Assembly (NCBI RefSeq): GCF_023630705.1
Contig: NZ_JALQEM010000034.1
Coordinates: 62,001-126,000 of the forward strand
Direction: 5' to 3'
Length of the DNA stretch: 64,000 nucleotides
Source of the DNA: Caballeronia sp. GAFFF1
GTDB taxonomy: Bacteria > Pseudomonadota > Gammaproteobacteria > Burkholderiales > Burkholderiaceae
Shown: in pieces, positions 38,819-47,497 of the stretch
Layout: each line of letters begins with the position of its first letter
How positions within the stretch are numbered: position 1 is the first letter of the stretch
The notes under the pieces: model-generated
Databases searched by the model: none
Told to the model about the DNA's origin: nothing
The model's input: only the letters and a program-made list of their open reading frames with translations
Program-made: the position numbers and the translations under genes

Positions 38819-39316
38819 ATGACTCCCATTGATCTCCTGCGCCGGTCAGTCAGTAGCACGCTCGTGCTGGCGGCGCGCCGCTGGCGGCGTACGAGCCACG
38901 GCGTGCTCGCTTCGTATGGCGTATCGGAGGCGTGCGCGGTGCCGCTGCTCACCGCCAACCGGCTCGGCGAAGCCGTGCGGCAGGTTACGCTCGCGGAGCA
39001 CGTCGGCATCGAAGGGCCGTCGCTCGTCAGATTGCTGGATCAGTTATGCGCGGCGGGCCTCGTGCGGCGCGACGAAGATCCCGAGGACAAGCGCGCGAAG
39101 ACCATCACGTTGACGGACGAGGGCCGCGCCGTGACCGCGCGCATGGAAGAGCGGCTTGTCTCGCTGCGCGCCCGCCTGCTCGGGGACGTGAGCCGCGAAG
39201 ACCTGGAAACGACGCTGCGCGTGCTCAATGCATTTACGGCTTCCCATGCGTCGCTGGATGCACAGACAGTCACGGCGGCGCTCGCGAGCAACAAGAGCCG
39301 GGCCGACGCGCCATGA
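38819..39316 (+). CDS. MarR-family regulator of the efflux operon
   Basis: A 165-residue MarR-type winged helix protein. The recognition region is LAEHVGIEGPSLVRLLDQLC and the wing is GLVRRDEDPEDKRAKTITL with the family's DxRSK-like turn. It is the first gene of an efflux operon, and its stop codon overlaps the start of the FUSC gene (ATGA). MarR proteins in this setting usually repress their own operon and release on binding an aromatic acid. The mRNA may be leaderless. Confidence 0.92.
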   Translation: MTPIDLLRRSVSSTLVLAARRWRRTSHGVLASYGVSEACAVPLLTANRLGEAVRQVTLAEHVGIEGPSLVRLLDQLCAAGLVRRDEDPEDKRAKTITLTDEGRAVTARMEERLVSLRARLLGDVSREDLETTLRVLNAFTASHASLDAQTVTAALASNKSRADAP

Positions 39317-41424
39317 AGTTCGCATCCGCACGCGAGTGGCTGTTCTCGGCCAAGACCTTCGCCGCCGCGATGATCGCGCTCTACATCGGCCTCGCGCTGG
39401 AACTGCCGCGTCCTTATTGGGCGATGGCAACGGTCTATATCGTCTCCAACCCGTTCGTCGGCGCGACGCGCTCCAAGGCGCTGTATCGCGCGCTCGGCAC
39501 CGCTATCGGCGCGGCGGGCGCGGTGGTGATCGTGCCGCCCTTCGTGGAGTCGCCGTTCCTGTTCAGCGTGATCGTCGCGCTTTGGACAGGCACCCTGCTA
39601 TTCCTCTCGATGTTCGACCGCACCGCGCGCAGCTACGTCTTTCTGCTCGCGGGCTATACGCTGCCGATGATCGCGCTGCCCGCCGTGACGAATCCAGCGG
39701 TGGTCTTCGATCTCGCCATCTCGCGCACAGAAGAGATTCTGCTGGGCATCGTGGTGGCGAGCATCGTGGGCAGCGTGGTGTTTCCGAGCCGTCTTGCGCC
39801 CACGCTCGTCGAACGTACCGATGCCTGGTTTCGCGACGCCGCCTTCTATGCGAGCGAAACGCTCTCCGGCCGGCTCGCGGGTGCCGCGATCTCCGCGTCG
39901 CGGCAGCGGCTCGCGGCGACCGTCAACGGCCTCGAAGTGCTGTTGAGTCAACTCACGTACGATCACGCACGGCCCGATATCGTCCGGCGCGCGCGCGCGT
40001 TGCAGGGCCGCATGCAGATTTTCTTGCCGCTGATTTCGTCGCTGGCGGATCCGCTCGTCGAACTGGTCGACAAGCGCGGCACGCATCCGCCCGGGCTCGA
40101 AGCGTTGCTTGCCGACGTGGGCAAGTGGATGTCGCTCCCCGCGCCGCAGATTCACGACGCCGCCGAGTCCGATCGCGAGCCGAACGCGCTGCGTGAACGC
40201 GTCGCAGCGATGCGGCCATCGGCGCACGCGCTCGCGAGCGAAGACGGCGCGTTGCTTTCGAGCGCGCTGTGGCGTCTTTCGCAGGTCATCGACGTATGGC
40301 AGGACATTCGCACGCTGCGCGCCGCCATGCTGCATGACGAACACGAGTGGCGTCCGCGCTTTCGGCACTGGCGGCTCGGCGGCACCGAGCGCTTTTTCGA
40401 TCGCGGCATGATGCTGTTTTCGGCGGGCGTCGCGGTCAGCGCGATCATCGTCGCGTGTGCGTTGTGGATCGAATCGGGCTGGGCCGACGGCGCGGGCGCG
40501 GTCACGCTCGCCGCCGTCGCGTGCTGCTTCTTCGCGGCGCTCGACGAACCCGCGCCGCAAGTGTTCGTCTTCTTTCTGGCGACATGCATGAGCGTGGTGT
40601 TCGCGGGGCTCTACGTGTTCGCGGTGTTGCCGCACGTGCATGACTTCCCGATGCTCGTCGTCATCTTCGCGGGGCCGTTCCTCGTCGTCGGCACCTTGAT
40701 TCCGCAGCCGCGCTTCACGCTCATCACCATGCTCGTCGCGGTGAATACGGCCACGTTCATCAGCATTCAGAGCGCCTACGAAGCGGATTTCTTCGTCTTT
40801 CTCAACAGCAATCTCGCGGGCGTGGCCGGGCTTCTGTTCGCGTTCGTGTGGACCCGGGTGACGCGGCCGTTCGGCTCGGAACTCGCGGTCGCGCGGCTCA
40901 CGCGCTCGGCATGGCGCGATATCGTCGCGTGTTCTTCCACGGCGACGCTCGACGATCAGCGCAATCTCTACTCGCGCATGCTCGACCGCCTGATGCAGGT
41001 GCTGCCGCGCCAGGCCTCGACCGATTCGCACCGGCACCCGTCCATCGAGAGCTTCCGTGATTTTCGCGTCGCGCTGAATTCGCTCGATCTGCGGCGCGCG
41101 CATCGCAAGCTCGCGTCCGACATTCAGGCGTCGATCGACGAGGTGCTCGCAGGCGTGCGCGATTACTTCGGGCATTGCATCGAGCGGCGCGAACGTCAGC
41201 CTGTGCCGTCGACGCTCGTGCGCTCGATCGACCGCGCCGTCGCACAGGTCGCGGCGCACACCATCGCGGAGGCGGAAAAGCACGGGCAGGCGGCATTGCC
41301 GGGGGAACGATTGTTGCGCGACACGCTGCACGCGCTCATCGGCGTGCGCTTGTCGCTGCATCCGCCCGCAACCGATACGCAGCCAGCCGCGCGTGGCGAC
41401 GCGCCACGGGAAGAACCCGCCTGA
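39313..41424 (+). CDS. FUSC-family aromatic acid exporter, inner-membrane component
   Basis: A 703-residue protein of the fusaric-acid resistance / AaeB family. Two blocks of membrane helices (about 15-170 and 370-520) enclose two cytoplasmic helical regions. The start MKFASAREWLFSAKTFAAAM with PRPYWAMATVYIVSNPFVGAT is characteristic. It overlaps the MarR gene by 4 bp. With the HlyD-type adaptor and outer-membrane channel downstream it should export aromatic carboxylates such as p-hydroxybenzoate, salicylate or fusaric acid; the true substrate is not known. Confidence 0.93.
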   Translation: MKFASAREWLFSAKTFAAAMIALYIGLALELPRPYWAMATVYIVSNPFVGATRSKALYRALGTAIGAAGAVVIVPPFVESPFLFSVIVALWTGTLLFLSMFDRTARSYVFLLAGYTLPMIALPAVTNPAVVFDLAISRTEEILLGIVVASIVGSVVFPSRLAPTLVERTDAWFRDAAFYASETLSGRLAGAAISASRQRLAATVNGLEVLLSQLTYDHARPDIVRRARALQGRMQIFLPLISSLADPLVELVDKRGTHPPGLEALLADVGKWMSLPAPQIHDAAESDREPNALRERVAAMRPSAHALASEDGALLSSALWRLSQVIDVWQDIRTLRAAMLHDEHEWRPRFRHWRLGGTERFFDRGMMLFSAGVAVSAIIVACALWIESGWADGAGAVTLAAVACCFFAALDEPAPQVFVFFLATCMSVVFAGLYVFAVLPHVHDFPMLVVIFAGPFLVVGTLIPQPRFTLITMLVAVNTATFISIQSAYEADFFVFLNSNLAGVAGLLFAFVWTRVTRPFGSELAVARLTRSAWRDIVACSSTATLDDQRNLYSRMLDRLMQVLPRQASTDSHRHPSIESFRDFRVALNSLDLRRAHRKLASDIQASIDEVLAGVRDYFGHCIERRERQPVPSTLVRSIDRAVAQVAAHTIAEAEKHGQAALPGERLLRDTLHALIGVRLSLHPPATDTQPAARGDAPREEPA

Positions 41425-41458
41425 TGCTCACTTCATTCACATCACCGGACCCGCTCGC

Positions 41459-41668
41459 ATGATCGGCGAAATCGACATTCTCGGCGTCTTCGTGCCGGCC
41501 GTTCTCGTGCTGATGTTCATCGCGTATCTGCTGAATCTGGTCATCCGCACCGTGCTCACGCGCGTGGGCTTTTATCGCTTCGTGTGGCATCGCTCCGTTT
41601 TCGATCTCGGCATCTATGTACTGGTGCTGGGGCTTGTCGTTATCGTTTCGCATCGGCTCATCACGTGA
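41459..41668 (+). CDS. DUF1656 small membrane protein
   Basis: A 69-residue protein with two membrane helices (GVFVPAVLVLMFIAYLLNLV and VFDLGIYVLVLGLVVIV), as in the DUF1656 (AaeX/YdhI) family that accompanies FUSC and HlyD-type efflux genes. The stop overlaps the GTG start of the next gene. Its role in the pump is unknown. Confidence 0.92.
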   Translation: MIGEIDILGVFVPAVLVLMFIAYLLNLVIRTVLTRVGFYRFVWHRSVFDLGIYVLVLGLVVIVSHRLIT

Positions 41669-42636
41669 AAAAAACCTGGTTCTCCGTCGGGCAGATCGTG
41701 CTCACGCTCATCGTCGTCGCCATTGCAGCCGTCGTGTTGTGGAAGCTGGTCGATTACTACATGTTCGCGCCGTGGACGCGCGATGGCCACGTGCGCGCCG
41801 ACGTCATCCAGGTCGCGCCCGACGTGTCCGGCCTCATCACCGATGTGAAGGTGCTGGATAACCAGCAGGTGAAGCGCGGCGACGTGCTCTTCGTCATCGA
41901 TCGCGCGCGCTATACGCTCGCCCTGCGCAACGCCGAAGCCGCCGCGCAACAGCGCCGCGCAACGCTCGATCAGGCGCGGCGCGAGGACGCGCGCAATCGC
42001 TCGCTCGGCAACCTCGTGGCGCGCGAAGTGGTCGAGGAAACGCACTCGCGCGTGGAACAGGCGACGGCCGCGCTCGCCGATGCCGAAGTCGCCATCGACA
42101 CCGCGCGCCTCAACTTGCAACGCACCCAAATCCTGAGTCCGGTAGACGGCTATCTCAACGATCGCGCGCCGCGCATCGGCGAGTTCGTCTCGGCGGGACG
42201 CGCGGTGCTGTCCGTCGTCGATATGCATTCTTTCCGCGTCGATGGGTACTTCGAAGAGACGAAGCTGCACGGCATCGATATCGGGCAACCGGTCGATATC
42301 AAGGTGATGGGCGAGCCCAACCTGTTGCGCGGACACGTGCAGAGCATCGTCGCGGCCATCGAGGACCGCGACCGTCAGCAGAGTTCGAGCCTGCTGCCGA
42401 ACGTAAACCCCGCCTTCAGCTGGGTGCGGCTCGCGCAGCGCATTCCGGTGCGCGTGACGCTCGATGAAATCCCCGCAGACTTCCGCATGATCGCCGGGCG
42501 CACGGCCACTGTCTCGGTGCGCGGCGTCGGTCCCACCATCGGATCGCGCGCTGCGTCCGGCAACATGACCGCGTCCGCAACGGCGCCGGCATCGCCGGTC
42601 GCGGCGCATGTGCCGGCTTCGGGTGCATCGCAATGA
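41665..42636 (+). CDS. HlyD-family periplasmic adaptor (AaeA-like)
   Basis: A 323-residue membrane-fusion protein. One N-terminal anchor helix (IVLTLIVVAIAAVVLWKLV), then a lipoyl-like region (YMFAPWTRDGHVRADVIQVAPD, VSGLI), a short coiled hairpin (about 95-150) and a beta-barrel domain. The GTG start at 41665 is forced by the GTGA overlap with DUF1656 and immediately gives the expected MKKTWFSVG. It bridges the FUSC pump and the outer-membrane channel. The C-terminal 30 residues are Ala/Ser/Thr-rich. Confidence 0.93.
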   Translation: MKKTWFSVGQIVLTLIVVAIAAVVLWKLVDYYMFAPWTRDGHVRADVIQVAPDVSGLITDVKVLDNQQVKRGDVLFVIDRARYTLALRNAEAAAQQRRATLDQARREDARNRSLGNLVAREVVEETHSRVEQATAALADAEVAIDTARLNLQRTQILSPVDGYLNDRAPRIGEFVSAGRAVLSVVDMHSFRVDGYFEETKLHGIDIGQPVDIKVMGEPNLLRGHVQSIVAAIEDRDRQQSSSLLPNVNPAFSWVRLAQRIPVRVTLDEIPADFRMIAGRTATVSVRGVGPTIGSRAASGNMTASATAPASPVAAHVPASGASQ

Positions 42637-44102
42637 AGCGCACAGCACGCATGAGAAGCCCGCGCCTCGGCCTGACGCTGATCGCGTCGATGCTCGTGCT
42701 CGGCGGCTGCATGACGGTCGGCCCGGACTACAAGCTGCCCGGAGGCGCAGCGGTCAATGCGCCGTATGCAAACGCGCCCATCGACGGCGCGGATCAGGCG
42801 CCCGTTACGCAAGGCACGGCGCCTTCGAAATGGTGGCGTCTCTACGACGATCCCGCGCTCGACGAGCTCGTGAGCGAAGCGTTGATTTCGAACGCGGACA
42901 TCCGCGTCGCTGCCGCGAACCTCGCGCGTTCGCGTGCCGAAGTCGAATTCGCGAACCGGCAAGGCGGCTTTTCGAGCCGCAGCTCCGTCGCGTTTCAGCG
43001 GGCGCAGGAATCGGCGGAACAGTACTTGTTGACCGAGAAACTGCCGGTCGTGAACGAAGGCGCGCTCGAACTGAGCGTGTCGTATGAATTCGATCTCTTC
43101 GGCAAGCTGAAGCGCGGCGTGGAAGCCGCCCGCGCCGACGACGAAGCCGTCGAAGCCGCGGTCGATCTCGCGCGCATCACGGTCGTGGCCGACGTCGTGC
43201 GCGCGTATGTCGAATCCTGCTCGGCGGCGGAAGAACTGCGCATCGCGCAGAAGTCGTTAGCACTCCAGAGGGAACGCGTGCGGCTCACGCAGCGCCTGCG
43301 CGAAGCGGGCCGCAGCAATCAATCCGAAGTCACGCGCGGCCAGACGCAATCCGAGACGCTCGCGGCCGACATTCCGCGCTTCGTAGCGCGCCGCCGCGTG
43401 GCGCAGTATCGGCTCGCGATGCTGCTTGCACGCGCGCCGTCCGCGTTGCCGCCCGCCGCGCTCGCGTGCAGCAAGCTGCCGAAGCTGCGCGAGCCGATCC
43501 CTGTCGGCGACGGCGCGTCGCTCCTGAAGCGCCGTCCCGATGTGCGGCAAGCCGAGCGGCAACTGGCGGCGTCGACCGCCCGCATCGGCGTGGCGACTGC
43601 GGCGCTGTATCCATCAGTGAGCTTCGGCGCGTCGGTCGGTTCGGTGGGCGTCGCGGAGGACTTGCTCGGCGCGACGACGAATCGCTGGGCGTTCGGGCCG
43701 CTCATCAACTGGAGCTTTCCGATCAACGGGCAACGCGCCCGCGTAGTGCAGGCCGAAGCGGCATCCGGCGGCGCGCTCGCCCACTTCGATGGCGTGGTGC
43801 TCAACGCGCTGCGCGAAACGCAAAGCAGTCTTGCAACGTATGCGTCGGATGCGACGCGCGCCGACAATCTGCGCACCGCGTACCGGTCGGCGGTGGAATC
43901 GGCGGACGAAACGCATCGGCTGTACACGGCCGGGCGCGAGTCGTTCGTCGCGGACCTGGATGCCACGCGCACGCTGACGAGCGTCGCCGCGCAGGTGGCG
44001 GCGGCGGAAAGCCAGGTCGCGCAAGATCAGGTGAACCTGTTCCTTGCGCTCGGCGGCGGCTGGGAACGCGATGAAGACCTGGCGAACGCGCAGCGCAAGT
44101 AG
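42633..44102 (+). CDS. NodT-family outer-membrane efflux lipoprotein
   Basis: A 489-residue TolC-like channel lipoprotein. The lipobox LGGC places the lipidated residue at Cys26, followed by MTVGPDYKLP, the usual NodT start. Two OEP repeats of helix-strand-helix follow (LVSEALISNADIRVAAANLA; YPSVSFGASVGSVGVAEDLL). The ATG overlaps the adaptor stop codon (ATGA). It completes the tripartite pump. No terminator is obvious before the convergent gene 11 bp away. Confidence 0.94.
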   Translation: MKRTARMRSPRLGLTLIASMLVLGGCMTVGPDYKLPGGAAVNAPYANAPIDGADQAPVTQGTAPSKWWRLYDDPALDELVSEALISNADIRVAAANLARSRAEVEFANRQGGFSSRSSVAFQRAQESAEQYLLTEKLPVVNEGALELSVSYEFDLFGKLKRGVEAARADDEAVEAAVDLARITVVADVVRAYVESCSAAEELRIAQKSLALQRERVRLTQRLREAGRSNQSEVTRGQTQSETLAADIPRFVARRRVAQYRLAMLLARAPSALPPAALACSKLPKLREPIPVGDGASLLKRRPDVRQAERQLAASTARIGVATAALYPSVSFGASVGSVGVAEDLLGATTNRWAFGPLINWSFPINGQRARVVQAEAASGGALAHFDGVVLNALRETQSSLATYASDATRADNLRTAYRSAVESADETHRLYTAGRESFVADLDATRTLTSVAAQVAAAESQVAQDQVNLFLALGGGWERDEDLANAQRK

Positions 44103-44112
44103 TTGCCCGAGC

Positions 44113-45291
44113 TTATCCGGCCAGACCGTCCGCCGGCTGCTTCGGCAAGCGCGCTCGAAAGATTGCGAGCTTGCCTTCGCGAGGATAACCGTTCGAAAAG
44201 TTCAACTCGTGCAGATGCGAGTCCGCGATATACAGGTATCCGTTCGCAATGGCAAAGCCGTCGGCCCATGAAAGCTGCGGATGCTTGCCGACGAAGGTCT
44301 TCTGCGCGAGCGCCGGCTTGCCGTCACGCTCGACGACATCGAACGCAACGACGGTGCGGTTCTCCAGATCGCCGCCGTACAGCACGCCCGCGCCGCTCAT
44401 GATGAGTCCGCCCGTCTCTGCGCCATCGCCGAGATACTGCACGCGCTCTGAGAGGTCTTGCGCGGAGAGCGATGCATCGATGAGCGCGGCCGTCGGCACG
44501 CGCCAGTAGTGATGGTCCGTCAACGGCCGGTAATACAGCCACTCGCGATCCGGCGACAGCGCGATGCCATCGGTTTGCAGCACGAGCACGCCGCCATCCA
44601 GCTTGCGTGCAATGCGATCGCCGAACATCAGATGCTGGTTCGGATCGGCGACGCTCGACCGGTCGCCCGCCAGCACGAGCCGCGATTCGCCGCTTTCGAG
44701 GTTTGTCACGACCACGCCGCCCTGATTGCCCGCATTGCTAATGAATGCGTAGCCGTGCTTATGATCTATACGGATATCGTTCAGCGAGTCTTTCTGCGTG
44801 ACGCTCTTGCCGTAGTCGAACCGGCGCACGATCTTGCGCGTGGCAAGGTCTAACTCGATCAGCTTCGGCGGCTGACGCGTCTGATCGACGGACGCGAGCG
44901 ATGAGTCCAGCGCCCACAGATGGTCGCGCTCATCGACCCACAACGCCTGCACTGAAACCCATTGATTCGAGCCATCGTCGTCGGACTTATAGACGTTCCA
45001 GCTCTCGTCGGGAAAGGGCATCAGCGCGCCGGTCTTCGTATCGACTTCGACCATGCTGTAGCGCGACCGTTTGACGGAGGCCGGCGCCGTGGCGAACACC
45101 CGCCCCTGCCGCGAGACGCCGATTCCGACGAGCCTGAAGTCATCGCCGAACGTGGCCACGGTTTCGAGGCGCTGTTCGCTTTCGGCCGCTTCGCTGGCGG
45201 GCAGACCAACGCTCAGGACACCGGCCAGGCCCGCACACAAAGATGCAAGAACGTGCCGCCGCATGCGCTGCCGGGAATCGTTGTGACTCAT
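44113..45291 (-). CDS. Yellow / major royal jelly protein family, exported
   Basis: A 392-residue protein with a signal sequence (HVLASLCAGLAGVLSVGLPA, cleavage near ASEAAE) and a six-bladed propeller of the yellow/MRJP type. Landmarks are GVSRQGRVFATAP, LWALDS, DIRIDHKHGYAFISNAG, DGIALSPDREWLYYRPL and the end WADGFAIANGYLYIADSHLH. Bacterial members are extracytoplasmic and of unknown activity. The start at 45291 follows GAGGGA; the frame runs further upstream without support. It lies downstream of the MXKDX gene on the same strand but 134 bp away. Confidence 0.88.
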   Translation of the reverse strand: MSHNDSRQRMRRHVLASLCAGLAGVLSVGLPASEAAESEQRLETVATFGDDFRLVGIGVSRQGRVFATAPASVKRSRYSMVEVDTKTGALMPFPDESWNVYKSDDDGSNQWVSVQALWVDERDHLWALDSSLASVDQTRQPPKLIELDLATRKIVRRFDYGKSVTQKDSLNDIRIDHKHGYAFISNAGNQGGVVVTNLESGESRLVLAGDRSSVADPNQHLMFGDRIARKLDGGVLVLQTDGIALSPDREWLYYRPLTDHHYWRVPTAALIDASLSAQDLSERVQYLGDGAETGGLIMSGAGVLYGGDLENRTVVAFDVVERDGKPALAQKTFVGKHPQLSWADGFAIANGYLYIADSHLHELNFSNGYPREGKLAIFRARLPKQPADGLAG

Positions 45292-45425
45292 TGCGCATCC
45301 CTCGTGTTTCCGCTCCTCGCTTATGGTTTGTAAGCGATTAAGAAACGGTGGTTCACTGATGCTAGGTACGCGGCAAACGCCTGTCAAGCTGGCGTGCTCG
45401 TCGCAGGCCAGCTTCAATGCCTGGC

Positions 45426-45656
45426 TTACTGCGACATGGCACCGGACGCAGGATGCTCCTTGCTCATCGAGTCGTGCTTCTTCATCTTGTCCTTGCTCAT
45501 CGAGTCTTTCTTCATGCTGTCGTGCGACATGGCGTCCTTGCTCATCGAATCGTGCGACATCGCATCGTTGGACATCGCGCCGCTCGCCTGCGCGTGAGCC
45601 GCCGATGCGCCGATTGCCAATGCCGCCGCGAACACTACCGTCATCACTCGTTTCAT
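45426..45656 (-). CDS. MXKDX-repeat periplasmic protein
   Basis: A 76-residue exported protein: signal peptide (MKRVMTVVFAAALAIGASAA, cleavage after AHA) followed by about eight five-residue units of the form M-S/K-x-D-x (AMSND, AMSHD, SMSKD, AMSHD, SMKKD, SMSKD). This corresponds to what is annotated as pentapeptide MXKDX repeat protein. Function unknown; 15 methionines in a tiny periplasmic protein suggest a methionine-oxidation or metal-related role, especially since it follows a molybdopterin oxidoreductase gene under a stress sigma factor. Confidence 0.88.
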   Translation of the reverse strand: MKRVMTVVFAAALAIGASAAHAQASGAMSNDAMSHDSMSKDAMSHDSMKKDSMSKDKMKKHDSMSKEHPASGAMSQ

Positions 45657-45732
45657 TTCACTTCTCCTTATTGGACCTGCGGACCTGCGTTGAGAAACTG
45701 CTCCGGCCGGGCCGGATTCGAAAGCACGGCGG

Positions 45733-46509
45733 TCATGAACCGCCGAACCAGTTGTAGCCCTGGTCGACCCAATAGCCGCCGGGATACGTGTTGGTGACGA
45801 AGATTTCGACGATATGCTTCGGGTTCTTGTAGCCGAGCTTCGTCGGCATGCGCAGCTTCATCGGATAGCCGTATTTCGCGGGCAAGCGCTCGCCGTCATA
45901 CTCGAACGTGAGCAGCGTCTGCGGATGAAGCGCGGTGGGCATGTCGATGCTTTCGTAATAGTCATCGGCGCAGCGAAAGCCGACGTACTTCGCAGTCGTA
46001 TCCGCGCCGACGCGCCGCAGAAACTCGCGGAACGGCGTGCCACCCCAGCGCCCTATCGCGCTCCAGCCTTCCACGCAGATATGCCGCGTGATCTGCTCGG
46101 CATGAGGCAACGCGTAGAGTTCCGGCAGCGTCCAGACGCGCTGGCCCGTCACGAGACCACTCACCTTCAGCCGGTAGTCCGCGCCATGCACATGAGGCAC
46201 GTCGTCGATGCCGTAGTACGCATTGAACGGGAAAGGCCGCGTGATCTGCGCCTCGCTGTACGTGGGCGCGAGACGCGTCGGATCGAACAGCAACGCCTGC
46301 ACGCGATCGTTCAGGCGCGAGACGGCGCCCAGAAACGTGTTGACGGAGTCTTCGTCGGTGATCGAGCAACCGGTCAACAGCGATAGCCCGCCGAGCGTGA
46401 GCATGCGCTTGCCGAAGAGGCGTCGCGACGGCATGGCGAGTTCGCGCGTGGCATCGGCGAGCACGGATGCGCGGTCGAGCGTGGCGATCTTTTTACGTTG
46501 AGTGTTCAT
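45733..46509 (-). CDS. Molybdopterin-dependent oxidoreductase (MsrP/SorA-like)
   Basis: A 258-residue sulfite-oxidase-fold protein. A twin-arginine stretch (SRRLFGKRMLTLGGLSLLTGC) carries both a Tat signal and a lipobox (Cys48). The molybdenum-ligating cysteine is Cys145 in RHICVEGWSAIGRWGG, and YYESIDMPTALHPQTLL follows. MsrP (YedY) reduces oxidised methionines in the periplasm; SorA-type relatives oxidise sulfite. The next gene upstream is a four-helix cytochrome b that could deliver electrons, an MsrPQ-like arrangement though with a different cytochrome family. Confidence 0.88.
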   Translation of the reverse strand: MNTQRKKIATLDRASVLADATRELAMPSRRLFGKRMLTLGGLSLLTGCSITDEDSVNTFLGAVSRLNDRVQALLFDPTRLAPTYSEAQITRPFPFNAYYGIDDVPHVHGADYRLKVSGLVTGQRVWTLPELYALPHAEQITRHICVEGWSAIGRWGGTPFREFLRRVGADTTAKYVGFRCADDYYESIDMPTALHPQTLLTFEYDGERLPAKYGYPMKLRMPTKLGYKNPKHIVEIFVTNTYPGGYWVDQGYNWFGGS

Positions 46510-46527
46510 GGCGTGGGCTCCCTTCGT

Positions 46528-47157
46528 TCAACGACCGCGCAGCATGCTAAGCAGCGAGCGCGGCACGAGCGCGACCATCACGACGTGCACGACCACGAAC
46601 GCCGCCATGACCGCCATCGCACAAAAGTGAACGACGCGCGCGTTGTCGTAGCCGCCCATCAGTTCACGCAGCAACGGAAACTGCACGGACTTCCAGATCG
46701 CAAGACCGGACAGCACGAGCACGATGAGATCGAGCACGACCACGAGGTACGCGAGCTTCTGCACCGCGTTGTACTCGCGCGGATTCTCGTGCGAGAGCTT
46801 GCCGCGCATCGCCGCAACGAGGTCATGCACGACCGCGCGAGGCGATAACGGAAAGAACTTCGAGAAGAAGCGTCCGCTCGCGACGTTCAGCGCGAGATAG
46901 ACGAGTCCGTTGAAGACGAGCAGCCACATTGCGGCGAAGTGCCACTGGAGCGCGCCGCCGAGCCAGCCGCCGAGCGTGATGGAAGGCGGAATGACGATGC
47001 GCGCGAAGACCGGCGACGCGTCGTAGATGCGCCAGCCCGAGAACATCATGATGAGCGCGGCCACGGCGTTGAGCCAGTGCGTGATGCGCAGCCACAGCGG
47101 ATGAACCGGATGCTTGCGTTGCAGGCTGTCGGGCGGGGCGTCGAGTGTCGTGTCCAT
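46528..47157 (-). CDS. Membrane cytochrome b561-type subunit
   Basis: A 209-residue protein with four membrane helices and heme-ligand type histidines: [29 protein letters not shown] and [20 protein letters not shown]. It belongs to the bacterial cytochrome b561 / thiosulfate-reductase cytochrome b family. The ATG at 47157 begins [13 protein letters not shown]; a SigF-type promoter on the minus strand ends 34 bp upstream. It is the first gene of a three-gene operon with the molybdoenzyme and the MXKDX protein, so it probably links the quinone pool to the molybdoenzyme. Confidence 0.88.
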   Translation of the reverse strand: MDTTLDAPPDSLQRKHPVHPLWLRITHWLNAVAALIMMFSGWRIYDASPVFARIVIPPSITLGGWLGGALQWHFAAMWLLVFNGLVYLALNVASGRFFSKFFPLSPRAVVHDLVAAMRGKLSHENPREYNAVQKLAYLVVVLDLIVLVLSGLAIWKSVQFPLLRELMGGYDNARVVHFCAMAVMAAFVVVHVVMVALVPRSLLSMLRGR

Positions 47158-47190
47158 GATCGTTGCCGATAAGGGTGATGTACTCGTGAA

Positions 47191-47216
47191 TTCGCTCGCC
47201 GCGTCGGCCCGGTTAC
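47191..47216 (-). promoter_or_regulatory. SigF-type ECF promoter for the cytochrome b operon
   Basis: On the minus strand GTAACC (47216-47211), 16 nt, then CGAA (47194-47191). I recall GTAACC-N16-CGAA as the SigF consensus of Caulobacter. The predicted start of transcription is about 28 nt before the ATG at 47157. Confidence 0.85.
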
Positions 47217-47261
47217 AGGGCGTGTCGGGAAAATTTTTCGATGCAAGTTTCACGTTGCGCT

Positions 47262-47287
47262 GTAACCGCGCGCGCTTCGCAAGCGAA
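47262..47287 (+). promoter_or_regulatory. SigF-type ECF promoter for the sigma factor gene
   Basis: On the plus strand GTAACC (47262-47267), exactly 16 nt, then CGAA (47284-47287). It is the mirror partner of the minus-strand promoter 45 bp away and predicts autoregulation of the sigma-anti-sigma pair. Confidence 0.85.
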
Positions 47288-47497
47288 CTAACGTACGCAA
47301 GCAACGACCCGCTCCCAGCAACGCATACGATGAAGACGATTGGCGCAAAGGCAGCCGGCATTGCCGCTCGCCGTGGCTTCGGCTATTCTGAAACGCTCGA
47401 TCTAAAATGCGGTCGGGCTTACGCCGCGCTTGCTGTTTGCATCGCGCCGCGTTCGCTCGCATCGTCCTTCCGTCGCCTTGCCTTCACGGGACTCGCC

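Larger units (their letters stand above)
47158..47497. other. Divergent control region of the SigF module
   Basis: 340 bp between the cytochrome b gene and the preferred start of the sigma factor gene. It contains two divergent ECF-type promoters (47191-47216 and 47262-47287) and a possible housekeeping -10 (TAAAAT at 47403-47408). An in-frame ATG at 47330 would extend the sigma factor by 56 residues over the second half of this region. Confidence 0.7.

Noticed and set aside
39598-41361. 587-codon minus-strand open frame
   Set aside because: Fully antisense to the FUSC gene, with shadow-like composition (Arg, His, Asp, Glu repeats) and no domain.
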